The translations under genes and the position numbers were made by a program. The notes beneath the pieces were generated by a model. That model was not told where the DNA came from and ran no database searches. It worked only from the letters and a program-made list of their open reading frames with translations. From Caldilineae bacterium (GTDB lineage: Bacteria > Chloroflexota > Anaerolineae > Epilineales > Epilineaceae): DNA of 64,000 nucleotides. Every line of letters begins with the position of its first letter. The first letter of the stretch is position 1. The stretch covers positions 74,545-138,544 of the forward strand of contig JACKBJ010000007.1 in assembly GCA_020634625.1 (NCBI GenBank). The letters are read 5' to 3'. Shown here one piece after another: positions 26,181-34,291 of the stretch.

Positions 26181-27688
26181 CGGATCGAGCGGGCGTGGAC
26201 CCGACGGCGGCCTTGCGCGACCTGCTCGAGCGGATCGAGGCCGGCCAGCCTCTGGATGCGGCGCTGGATGCCCGGCCGGAGCATGCCGAAGCCCTGCGGC
26301 CGCTGCTCGAGGTGGCGCAGGCCCTGCGGCGCTTGCCACGCGGCGCGGCGCCGGTCGACCTGGCGGCGCGCATCGACCGCGCCCTGGCCGCCGATGGCCT
26401 CCAGGCGCCCGCATCGCGGGCGGCAGCGGCGGCGGATCTGGCCGATACGAGGCCGGCGAGGCTCGGGCGCCGGGTCCGGATTCCGTGGGTCTCGCGCCGC
26501 GACCGGGGCTCCACCGTTCCGCGGCCGGCGCTGCGGGTCGCCTCGGCGCTGCTGGCCTGCGCCCTGCTGCTGGCCGGTGCCGTTCGCGCTTCGGCCGACA
26601 GCCTGCCTGGCGCGGCGCTCTATCCGCTCAAGCGCGGCATCGAGCGGGCGCAGCTGATCCTGCTGCCCGCCGCGCGCGAGCCGGAGCTGGCCCTGCGCCT
26701 GGCCGAGCGCCGGCTCGAGGAGGCGGCCGCGCTGGCGCGATCGGGCCGATCGCCGCGGGCGGCGCTGGCCGGCTTGACGGAGCTGGCACCCTGGCTGGCG
26801 GCGCTGCCGGCGCCGACCCGTCAGGCGCTCGAATCGGCCCGCGCCGCCTGGCCCGGCCTCGCTCCGGACTCGGTCCTCGGCCCGGAAGTCGCCGGGACGC
26901 CGGGGGTCTCGGGGCAGGGCGTGCCACGGCTCACGCCCGTCATGCGCCGCGGCCCGACGCCCGAGCTGCGCCTCGCCCGGGCCGAGGCGACCCGTGGGGG
27001 AGTCGGGACGGCCGCCGCGCAGGAGGCCGGGCGCCGGGTGCGGGCGGTCGCGCCAGGCCGGGCGGCGCCGACCCTCGCGTCGGCGCCGGAGTCGACCTCC
27101 GATCCCGGGCCGGGTCTTGGCTCCGGGGCGGAACCCGAGGAGCCCGAGGTCGCGGCGCCGACCGACCCAGGGCCGCCCAGCGCCACCCCGGAGCCGGAGC
27201 CGTCTCCGCCGAGCCCGACCTTGCCGCCGGCCACCGCGACCGAGCTCGCGCCACCGGTGACCTGGAATCGGGTCGAAGGCACGGTGGCCAGCCAGACGGG
27301 GGGCGTCGTGGCCGGCGCGCAGATCGGCTTCGTCGACGCCCTGAGCGGGCGTCGGGTGGCCCAGGCCGAGGCCGGCGCGGACGGCGGATACCAGCTGCGC
27401 CTGCAGCGCGGCCGCTACCTGGCGGTGGCCCTGGCCGATGGCTATCAGCCGCAATGGTACCGCGGCCAGGCATCCCGCGAAGCGGCCAACCCGGTCGACC
27501 TGCCCGGCGATGGACTGCCGATCCGGATCGCCTTCCGGCTGGCGCCGATCGCGCCGCCGACCCCGGCCGCGACCCAACCCGCGCGCGGTCCGTTGCCCGG
27601 CTCGAGCCCGGCGCCGCGGCCGACGCGAAGGCCGACGCCGTCGGCGACCGAGCTTCCGCCTTCGCCCCTGCCAGCCGCGATGCGCTAA
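26177..27688 (+). CDS. DUF5667 membrane protein, probable anti-sigma partner
   Basis: A 503-residue protein starting at the ATG that overlaps the sigma stop. The cytoplasmic N-terminus (about 1-110) has an AGQPLDAALDARPEHAEALR segment. One membrane helix follows near 120-135 (VASALLACALLLAGAVRA), then the DUF5667 segment SLPGAALYPLKRGIERAQL with a coiled helix LALRLAERRLEEAAALA. A long Pro/Glu-rich extracytoplasmic stretch leads to a carboxypeptidase-regulatory-like beta domain (VEGTVASQTGGVVAGAQIGF, near 370-440) and a Pro-rich tail. DUF5667 proteins commonly sit beside ECF sigma genes and are thought to regulate them. The single helix with cytoplasmic N-terminus fits an anti-sigma arrangement, which is inference here. 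Confidence 0.8.
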   Translation: MTDRAGVDPTAALRDLLERIEAGQPLDAALDARPEHAEALRPLLEVAQALRRLPRGAAPVDLAARIDRALAADGLQAPASRAAAAADLADTRPARLGRRVRIPWVSRRDRGSTVPRPALRVASALLACALLLAGAVRASADSLPGAALYPLKRGIERAQLILLPAAREPELALRLAERRLEEAAALARSGRSPRAALAGLTELAPWLAALPAPTRQALESARAAWPGLAPDSVLGPEVAGTPGVSGQGVPRLTPVMRRGPTPELRLARAEATRGGVGTAAAQEAGRRVRAVAPGRAAPTLASAPESTSDPGPGLGSGAEPEEPEVAAPTDPGPPSATPEPEPSPPSPTLPPATATELAPPVTWNRVEGTVASQTGGVVAGAQIGFVDALSGRRVAQAEAGADGGYQLRLQRGRYLAVALADGYQPQWYRGQASREAANPVDLPGDGLPIRIAFRLAPIAPPTPAATQPARGPLPGSSPAPRPTRRPTPSATELPPSPLPAAMR

Positions 27689-27740
27689 GATCGGCGCCCG
27701 GCGCGGAAGCCGCCGCGCCCGCCGCGAGCCGGAGCCTGGA

Positions 27741-28589
27741 TTGAGCCCCATCGAGCTGCCCACCTGGTCGGCTACCCGCTATGTCGTCCCGCTGCGCGAG
27801 GGCGGCTCGCTGCCGGCCGTGGTCGAGGCCGAGGCCGGTGGCCTCTTCGTGCTGAAGTTCCGCGGCGCCGGCCAAGGCCCACGCGCCTTGGTGGCCGAGC
27901 TGATCGAGGGCCTGCTCGGCCGCGCCTTGGGCCTGCCGGTGCCCGAGCTGGCCCTGATCCAGCTCGACCGCGCCTTCGAGCGCTTCGAGCGCGACCAGGA
28001 GATCCAGGACCTGTTGCGCGCCAGCCAGGGCCTCAACGTGGGCCTGCGCTACCTCGACGGGGCCTTCAACTACGATCCGCTGTCGGGCGCCGACCGGATC
28101 TCGCCCGAGCTGGCGGCCGAGGTGGTCTGGCTCGATGCCCTGTGCAGCAACATCGACCGCACGCCACGCAACCCGAACATCCTGATCTGGCAGGGCGCGC
28201 CCTGGCTGATCGACCACGGCGCGGCGCTCTACTTCCACCACCGCTGGGCCGCCGTCGACCGCGAGTCGGCCCGCCGGCCCTTCGCGGGCATCGGCGAGCA
28301 CGTCCTCCTGCCGCTGGCTGGCGACCTGCGCGCGGCCGACGCGCGCCTGACGCCCCGCCTGAGCGAGGCGCTCCTGCGCGCCATCCTCGAATCGGTTCCC
28401 GAGGCGCTGCTCGAGCCGGACGCGGCCGGCTCGGCGGCCCACTTCGACTCGGCCGAGGCCAACCGCGAGGCCTACCTGCGCTACTTCCTGGACCGCCTCG
28501 AGGCGCCGCGCGCCTTCCTCGAGACAGCCGTGGCGCAGCAGGCCGAGCGCGCCGCGCGGACCGAGCGCCCGCTGTCCTACCGCCGCTGA
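27741..28589 (+). CDS. HipA_2-like kinase
   Basis: A 282-residue protein resembling the HipA-like (HipA_2) kinase domain. TTG at 27741 is chosen because GGAGCC lies just upstream and no domain sequence precedes it. Kinase residues are kept: K39 in GLFVLKF (ATP), the catalytic loop D139-R-T-P-R-N-P-N146, and D158 in WLIDHG for metal binding, so an active Ser/Thr-type kinase is predicted. It lacks the N-terminal subdomain of classical HipA toxins. A DUF3037 gene follows after 89 nt; this pair is common in bacteria, and its biological role is not established to my knowledge. TAAGAT overlapping the upstream stop (27686-27691) could be a -10. Confidence 0.82.
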   Translation: MSPIELPTWSATRYVVPLREGGSLPAVVEAEAGGLFVLKFRGAGQGPRALVAELIEGLLGRALGLPVPELALIQLDRAFERFERDQEIQDLLRASQGLNVGLRYLDGAFNYDPLSGADRISPELAAEVVWLDALCSNIDRTPRNPNILIWQGAPWLIDHGAALYFHHRWAAVDRESARRPFAGIGEHVLLPLAGDLRAADARLTPRLSEALLRAILESVPEALLEPDAAGSAAHFDSAEANREAYLRYFLDRLEAPRAFLETAVAQQAERAARTERPLSYRR

Positions 28590-28678
28590 GCCCCGGCTCG
28601 GCTCCCGCGAGCCGGCCGGCGGCGGCCCGAGACGAGGCCATCGACGATGCGACCCGACCGCCGAGGAAGCGACCCACG

Positions 28679-29098
28679 ATGAGCGAGGCCCCAGCGGCCT
28701 GGATCGGCTACGACTACGCCCTGTTGCGCCTGGTGCCCCACGTGCACCTCGGCGACTTCATGACGGTGGGCGTCGTGCTCCAGGCGCGCTCGGCAGATTA
28801 CCTCGACCTGCGCCTGCGCCTCGAGCCCGAGGCCTGGGCCGAGCGCTTCCCGGAGCTGGACCTCGAGATGGCCCTGCGTGGCCTGGAGGCCTACGCGCGA
28901 GTCTGCGCCGGCGGCCCGGAGGGCGGCCCGATCGGCCTGCTGCCGCCCTCCGAGCGCTTCCACTGGCTGACCGCGCCCCGCTCGGCCGTGATCCAGAGTT
29001 CGGCCGTCCATGGCGGCCGCACCCGCGATCCGGCGGCGACCCTGGAGCGGATCTTCGCGGCCTGCGTGCCGGACCGGCCGGGCGTCGCCCCGGCCTGA
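28679..29098 (+). CDS. DUF3037 protein
   Basis: A 139-residue protein of the DUF3037 family. The typical start W-x-G-Y-D-Y-A-L-L-R-L-V-P-H-V, then FMTVGVVLQARSADYL, and the C-terminal LPPSERFHWLTAPRSAVIQ with S-A-V-H-G-G are visible. These proteins usually accompany a HipA_2-like kinase, as here, so they probably act as its partner or substrate. The ATG at 28679 is the only start that keeps the conserved N-terminus. There is no membrane segment. Confidence 0.85.
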   Translation: MSEAPAAWIGYDYALLRLVPHVHLGDFMTVGVVLQARSADYLDLRLRLEPEAWAERFPELDLEMALRGLEAYARVCAGGPEGGPIGLLPPSERFHWLTAPRSAVIQSSAVHGGRTRDPAATLERIFAACVPDRPGVAPA

Positions 29099-29116
29099 AG
29101 GCGCGCTGGGCGGCGC

Positions 29117-29878
29117 TCAGTCCGCGGCGGCGGGAGACTCGGCGATGCGCTCGGCGCGGCGTCGGCGCGGGATGAGCATCGGTACGCGGCGGCGGTAGTC
29201 GGTGTACTCGGGATGCGCCGAGGCCAGGTCCCGCTCTTCGAGCTGGATGGCCACGAGGATGTATGCGCTCGCGCCCAGGGCGAAGATCAGGTGGATCAGG
29301 CTCATGGTCGGTGCCGACCAGAGCAGGATCAGCATGCCCAGGTAGAGCGGGTGGCGCAGGTAGCGGTAGAGCAGCGGCATGTCGAACTCCAGCGCGGTGT
29401 AGGACCGGCCGCGCAGCTGCAGCCAGACCTGGCGCAGGCCGAAGAGGTCGAAGTGGTTGAGCAGGAAGGTCGAGCCGACCAGGATGCCCCAGCCCAGCCC
29501 GTACAGGCCCCAGATCAGCGCCCGCAGCGCGGGGGTCTCGACCGACCAGACGCTGCCGCCGATGGGCTGCCAGAAGACGAAGAAGCCGATCAGGGCCAGC
29601 CCCGAGAAGAGCACGAACGTGCTGCGCTCGGCGACCGCGGGCACGATGCGGGTCCAGCGGCGCTTGAAGGCCGGTCGGGCCATGCCGCTGTGCTGGACGG
29701 CGAAGAGCGTCAGCAGGCCCAGGTCGATGGCCAGCGCCTGGCCCCAGGGCAGGCTCGGCGCGCCGTCCAGCGGCCGCGGCACGCCGACGCCGGCGATCCA
29801 GCCGGCCAGGTAGAGCAGCGAGGCCATGCCGATGGCGTAAGCCAGAAGGCCGTAGGCGAAGATGAGGATGCGTCGCAT
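29117..29878 (-). CDS. mddA: Methanethiol S-methyltransferase (MddA-like, isoprenylcysteine methyltransferase fold)
   Basis: A 253-residue integral membrane protein, about the usual length. MddA methylates methanethiol with S-adenosylmethionine to dimethyl sulfide. Family hallmarks include FAVQHSGMARPAFKRRWTRI, ERSTFVLFSGLALI, WQPIGGSVW, FLLNHFDLFGLRQVW, the SAM-related YRYLRHPLYLGML and the C-terminal EERDLASAHPEYTDYRRRVP. Five or more hydrophobic helices are present. Some relatives are annotated as NnrU or generic ICMT proteins, so substrate certainty is moderate. The start at 29878 is the natural beginning of the first helix. It stands alone, tail-to-tail with the DUF3037 gene. Confidence 0.78.
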   Translation of the reverse strand: MRRILIFAYGLLAYAIGMASLLYLAGWIAGVGVPRPLDGAPSLPWGQALAIDLGLLTLFAVQHSGMARPAFKRRWTRIVPAVAERSTFVLFSGLALIGFFVFWQPIGGSVWSVETPALRALIWGLYGLGWGILVGSTFLLNHFDLFGLRQVWLQLRGRSYTALEFDMPLLYRYLRHPLYLGMLILLWSAPTMSLIHLIFALGASAYILVAIQLEERDLASAHPEYTDYRRRVPMLIPRRRRAERIAESPAAAD

Positions 29879-30108
29879 GTCGGTTGCTCCCGTCGTTAGG
29901 GGTTCGGAGTGGACGGGGACAGCATCGCCGATCGCGGCGCGCGGCTCCAGGCCCGAGCGACCCTGGAGTGACAGCGGGACGACCGCGGATCGCGGTGCGC
30001 GTCTCGGCTGCTTGCCGGCATCCCGGCGCTTGTCGGTTCGTGCGCCGGCGCCTAGCGTTGATGGCCCTCCGGCATGCCGGGCCGACCGATGGGCTGGGAG
30101 ATCGCGCC

Positions 30109-30747
30109 GTGGCTTCCGACATCCTGTTCCTGCTGGTCGTGATGGTCTCGGCGGCGACCTTGCTGGGGCTGGTCGCCGCCGCCCTGGGCGGGCGCTGGCG
30201 CTTCGCCCGCCGGCTGCTGCGAGGCTACGCCCTCGTCGCCTTCACCTACCTCGGCGCGCTGGTCCTGTTCTCGCTCACGGCGCCGCAGCGTGTGCTCCCT
30301 CTCGGCGAGGATCGCTGCTTCGACGACTGGTGCATCGCGGCCACCGGCTACAGCGTTCTGCCCGAGCTGGGGCCGAGCACGCGGCGCCTTCGGGCGCAGG
30401 GGCGCTTCTACGCGGTCGAGATCCGGCTCTCGAACCAGGCCCGCGGCCGGAGCCAGCGGGCCAGCAGCGTCGCGCTGTGGCTGCTGGACGATCGGGGTCG
30501 GCGCTACCCGGTCTCTCGGTCGGGCCAGGCGGCCTGGGAGGCCGAGCATGGCCCGACCGCGGCGCTGACCTCGACCCTGGCGCTGGGTGAGCGCCTCGGC
30601 ACGCTGCGGGTCTTCGAGGTGCCCTTGGACGCGCGCTCCCTCGGCCTCGTGGTCGAGCATCCGGCCGGCTTCTCGCCCGGCCGGCTGATCCTCTTCGACG
30701 AGCAGAGCTGGCTCCACCCGCCGACGGTCTTTCGCCTGGCGCCCTAA
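30109..30747 (+). CDS. Two-helix membrane protein with extracytoplasmic beta domain, unknown
   Basis: A 212-residue protein from GTG 30109, preferred because GGGAG lies 9-13 nt upstream; an ATG at 30061 without a ribosome site would add 16 residues. There are two N-terminal helices (ILFLLVVMVSAATLLGLVAA and YALVAFTYLGALVLFSL), then a soluble domain with CFDDWCIAATGY and an alternating strand pattern ending FRLAP. It is reminiscent of DUF4352-like lipoprotein domains but I cannot assign it. Its TAA overlaps the stop of the convergent NACHT gene: CTAA at 30744-30747 serves both strands. Confidence 0.6.
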   Translation: MASDILFLLVVMVSAATLLGLVAAALGGRWRFARRLLRGYALVAFTYLGALVLFSLTAPQRVLPLGEDRCFDDWCIAATGYSVLPELGPSTRRLRAQGRFYAVEIRLSNQARGRSQRASSVALWLLDDRGRRYPVSRSGQAAWEAEHGPTAALTSTLALGERLGTLRVFEVPLDARSLGLVVEHPAGFSPGRLILFDEQSWLHPPTVFRLAP

Positions 30748-33700
30748 CCCGAAAGCGCCAGCCGCATCCCGACGTCGTCGACGCGGAAGCGTGTGCCCTG
30801 GGGGTTGCGGTTGACCGCGAAGGTGCCCGCCGGCGAGCCGTTCCAGGCGCCGCCGCGGGCCACGCGGAAGGTCTCGGGCGGCAGGGATGGATCCTCGCGG
30901 CCATCCCGGGCCACGTAGGGGTAGGCGAAGCCCGGCGCGCCCTGCGCCACGGAGCCCCAGGCCGAGGCGGTCCAGTCCCAGGTGTTGCCGGCGAGGTCGC
31001 TGACGCCCTCCGGCGTGTCGCCGGCCGGGAAGACGCCGACCGGCGAGGGGCCGAAGAGGTGGGCGTCGACCGTGTTGCCGGCCAGCGGCTGGTAGGCGTC
31101 CCCGTAAGGCAGCCGGCGGCCCGCGAGCCCGCGCGCCGCGGCCTCCCATTCGACCTCGCTGGGCAGGCGAAAGTCCAGGCCGCTCTGCGCCGCCAGCCAG
31201 CAGCAGTAGGCCCGGGCCTCGTACCAGCAGATGCCGACCACCGGGTCGCCCGGCTGGTTGAGCCGGGCCTCGCGCCAGAAGCGGGGCTCGGTCAAGCGCC
31301 GGCCCGGCCAACGCTCGGCCAGAGCGGCCTCGAAGGCCGCGTCGTCCATGGCGCACCAACGTCGCCAGCGCTCGGCCGTCGCTTCGTCGAAGGTGCCGAG
31401 GCTCGAGAACTGCGCGATCCGTTCGGGCGAGGCCCGGAAGTGCTGGCGCCATTCGCGGTTGTTGCGGCGGGCGTCGTCGTCGCTGCCCGCGCCCCGTCGC
31501 CAGGCCTGCGCCGGCGCGCCCGGCCACCAACGCGGGTCCTCGTAGCCGCCGGCCTGGAGGAAGCAGGCCCATTCGGCGTTGGTGACCGCGAAGCGGCCGA
31601 TGGCGAAGCCGGCGAGCGCGATCCGATGCGCCGGCTGGTGGCCGTCGAAGCGCTGGTCCTCCCAGCGCAGCGCGGCGTCGTCGCCGATGGGGTAGCGGCC
31701 GGCGGCGATCTCGACCAGCGGCGGCAGCAGGTAGGCGCCTTCGGGCCCCTGGCGCGCTTCGAAGCGCGGGTCGCCCAGCCGGCCCAGCACGCGGCCGGCG
31801 GCGATGCGCGCGCGCAGGTCGGCCTGCGGGTCGCGGCTGCGCGCGATCAGGTCGCGGCGCAGCCGCGCCAGGAGCGGGTCGGGGAGTCGCCCGGCCAGCT
31901 CGGGCTGGAGCGCGGCGCGTCCGGCCAGCACCAGGTTGGCGTCGGCCAGGCCCTGGACGAAAGCCTCCGAATCGGGCGCCATCACCGCCGCCATCAGACA
32001 GGCCTCCTCCCAGCCGCTGCCGGGCAGGGCGGGCAGCGGCTCGCCCGGACCCAAGGCGGCGATCACGCCGGGCAGGGCGGGCTCGAGCTCGGCGGCGCGC
32101 CAGCTGTCGCGGGTCAGCTCGGGTTGGGGCCGGCGGGCGAGCTCGCGGGCGGCGAAGTACTCCTGGATCAGCTGGTGGAAGAACATCAGCTCGTCGCGGT
32201 CGCGGTCCTCGTCCAGGATGGCCAGGGCCAGGCCGGCCGCCACGACCGCCTCGGCCTTCTCGGCCGCCTCGCCCGCGATCAGGTCGAGCGCCTCGTCGTA
32301 GGGCACGCGGATCGCGCGGCCGTCCTCGCCGCCGTAGCTGACCTGCATGGCGAAGGCCAGGCGCTCGAGCCCGCCGATCAGGGGCCCGCGCTCGGGCAGC
32401 TCCCAGGCATCGCGCCAACGCCGGGCGCTGACGATGCGGCGGACGTCCCGCTCCGACAGCGCCGCGCCCGGGCTCAGGGCCGGATGGTCGCGTTCGAGCT
32501 CGCGTCGCAGCGCGCGGCGGACGAAGCCGGTCAGCAGCGAGGCCGGGTCGCTCGGGCTGGCCACCCCGGCCCGTGCGGCGTCGATCAGGAGCCGCAGCAG
32601 ATAGGGTCGACGCAAGAGGTCGCGCTGGGGCGAGTCGGCGATCTGGGCCCAGAGCTCGGCCGCGCTCGGCCCGGCGTAGGCTTCGACGAAGGCCTGCATC
32701 CGCGCGTCGTCCAGGGGCTCGACCCGGGCCTGCGGCACCCGCAGCTCGGGCGTCGAGAGGGGGGCGCTGTAGTCCAGGCTGCGGCAGCTGAAGACGGCTC
32801 GGTTGCCGCTGCCGTCCAGGCATTCCTGGATGAAGCGCTTCCAGGCCGCGACCTGCGCGCGGTGTTCGGCCAGGTCGCGATGCGGCATCTCGTTGAGCCC
32901 GTCGAGCAGCAGCAGCATCCTGCCCTCGGCCAGCAGGGTGTCGAGCGCCGGAAGCCGGGGATGGCGCTGGCGCCAGAGATCGCCCAGCCAGCGGCGTGGC
33001 GGAATCGCCCCCTCGCCCGGCTCGGGCGCGTAGCCCGAGAGCGGGGCGAGCAGCGTGATCGGCGCCTCGTCGCCCCGCAGGCCGGCCTGGCAGCAGTCCA
33101 GCTCGAGCCGGCGCAGGAGCGAGCTCTTGCCGGCGCCGGGCGCGCCCAGCAGCACCAGCGCCGGCGCATCGATCGACGCCAGCAGCGCGGCCAGGCTGGC
33201 GTAGCGCTCGCGCGCGACCTGCCAGCGGCCGGCCGGCGCCGACTCGCCCTGGTCGACCAGCAGCCCCAGCTCGACGAAGCGCGCGTCCACCCGGTAGCGC
33301 GGCGCCGACCAGGCGGCGATGCGCGATCGGCGCTGGTCCTCGAGCGCCTCGGCGCGCAGCCCTGCCGCCTGCGCCGCCGTATCCGACGCGCCGGCTGGTC
33401 GGGCCGAGCGCGGGGCGCCGCTCGCGCCCGCCGGCAGGTCGGTCGCGTCGGCCGGCGGGTCGGTCGCGTCGGCCCCTGCGGGGTCGCGCATCGCGACCGC
33501 ATCGCGCGCCTCGGGCGGCCCGGCCGACGTCGCCGCGCGCGGCGCCTGGCCCTCGGCGGCGGCCAGCTCGCGCAACGCCGCCAGCTCCTGCTCGCGCAGC
33601 CGGTCGGTCAAGAGCGCGTAGCCGCGACCCAGGCGGCGGATGACGGTGCGCGTCGTCACGCCCAGCCGATCGGCCAGCTCGGCGTTGGCGACCCGCGCCT

Positions 33701-34064
33701 CGGCCACGTGGCGCAGGCAGAGCACGCTCCAGGCCTCGCGGTCGACCGCGTCGGCGCGGAAGTCGGCCACCATCTCGGCCAGGAAGGCCTCGGGGGTCAG
33801 GGCATCGCGGGCGAGGGTCTCGAGCCCGCGCGACCGGGCCAAGGCCGTCACGCTCAGGGTGTGGACGATCCGATGCAGGAGCCAGGCGCGCAGCTCGGGC
33901 GTGTCATCCAGGCCTTCGGCGGCCAACGCGGCATCGACCTGGGCCAGGTGGATCAGCGGTGAACCGGCCAAGGGCTTGGCAAAGCGCAGGGCTCGCAGCG
34001 CTTCGCGGGTGTTGGCTTCGGTGAGCTGGGCCAGGCTGCCGGCCTTGCTGTCGTGCACGCCCAT
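30744..34064 (-). CDS. HTH-NACHT NTPase with C-terminal FGE-sulfatase (SUMF1) domain
   Basis: A 1106-residue STAND-type protein. The ATG at 34064 is chosen because GGAG lies 4-7 nt upstream. It begins with a helical region and a helix-turn-helix at about 126-148 (ELADRLGVTTRTVIRRLG). An Ala/Pro/Asp-rich linker (175-235) follows, then a NACHT NTPase: Walker A GAPGAGKSS (307-315), Walker B LLLLDGLNE (384-392), and a winged-helix region near 480-600. A helical repeat middle part leads to a C-terminal formylglycine-generating-enzyme/sulfatase-modifying fold (about 775-1106) with IGRFAVTNAEWACFLQ, LPSEVEWEAAARG and RVARGGAWNGSP. The catalytic cysteines of true FGE are not seen, so this domain probably binds rather than modifies. 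NACHT STAND proteins include phage-defence sensors; a defence or signalling role is inferred. Confidence 0.85.
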   Translation of the reverse strand: MGVHDSKAGSLAQLTEANTREALRALRFAKPLAGSPLIHLAQVDAALAAEGLDDTPELRAWLLHRIVHTLSVTALARSRGLETLARDALTPEAFLAEMVADFRADAVDREAWSVLCLRHVAEARVANAELADRLGVTTRTVIRRLGRGYALLTDRLREQELAALRELAAAEGQAPRAATSAGPPEARDAVAMRDPAGADATDPPADATDLPAGASGAPRSARPAGASDTAAQAAGLRAEALEDQRRSRIAAWSAPRYRVDARFVELGLLVDQGESAPAGRWQVARERYASLAALLASIDAPALVLLGAPGAGKSSLLRRLELDCCQAGLRGDEAPITLLAPLSGYAPEPGEGAIPPRRWLGDLWRQRHPRLPALDTLLAEGRMLLLLDGLNEMPHRDLAEHRAQVAAWKRFIQECLDGSGNRAVFSCRSLDYSAPLSTPELRVPQARVEPLDDARMQAFVEAYAGPSAAELWAQIADSPQRDLLRRPYLLRLLIDAARAGVASPSDPASLLTGFVRRALRRELERDHPALSPGAALSERDVRRIVSARRWRDAWELPERGPLIGGLERLAFAMQVSYGGEDGRAIRVPYDEALDLIAGEAAEKAEAVVAAGLALAILDEDRDRDELMFFHQLIQEYFAARELARRPQPELTRDSWRAAELEPALPGVIAALGPGEPLPALPGSGWEEACLMAAVMAPDSEAFVQGLADANLVLAGRAALQPELAGRLPDPLLARLRRDLIARSRDPQADLRARIAAGRVLGRLGDPRFEARQGPEGAYLLPPLVEIAAGRYPIGDDAALRWEDQRFDGHQPAHRIALAGFAIGRFAVTNAEWACFLQAGGYEDPRWWPGAPAQAWRRGAGSDDDARRNNREWRQHFRASPERIAQFSSLGTFDEATAERWRRWCAMDDAAFEAALAERWPGRRLTEPRFWREARLNQPGDPVVGICWYEARAYCCWLAAQSGLDFRLPSEVEWEAAARGLAGRRLPYGDAYQPLAGNTVDAHLFGPSPVGVFPAGDTPEGVSDLAGNTWDWTASAWGSVAQGAPGFAYPYVARDGREDPSLPPETFRVARGGAWNGSPAGTFAVNRNPQGTRFRVDDVGMRLALSG

Positions 34065-34275
34065 GTCTCCGCGGGGCTCGAGCGGACTCCGATCGCGACA
34101 GGCGCTGCCGCGCCTCCATTGTGCCCGATTCCTGGTCGGGCGCAACGGGTGTCGACCGATCCATCCGGGCGGCTGCCATCCCGGCCTTCGATCGCGACCG
34201 GCGAATCGGCGGCGGAAGCCGCGCTTGGACGGCCGCGCTTGCCCGGCAGCGCTGGCGCGCCCGTCGGCCCGCCGC

Positions 34276-34281
34276 TACAAT
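34276..34281 (+). promoter_or_regulatory. -10 (TACAAT) very close to the epimerase start
   Basis: GCTACAAT ends only 10 nt before the ATG at 34292, so transcription would begin at or within a few nt of the start codon (leaderless or nearly so). No Shine-Dalgarno is present. Confidence 0.5.
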
Positions 34282-34291
34282 ACCCGACCCT

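Noticed and set aside
25574..27688. One 704-residue fusion of sigma region 2 with DUF5667
   Set aside because: The middle part is out of frame; the sigma region 4 continues in another frame and its stop overlaps the DUF5667 start.
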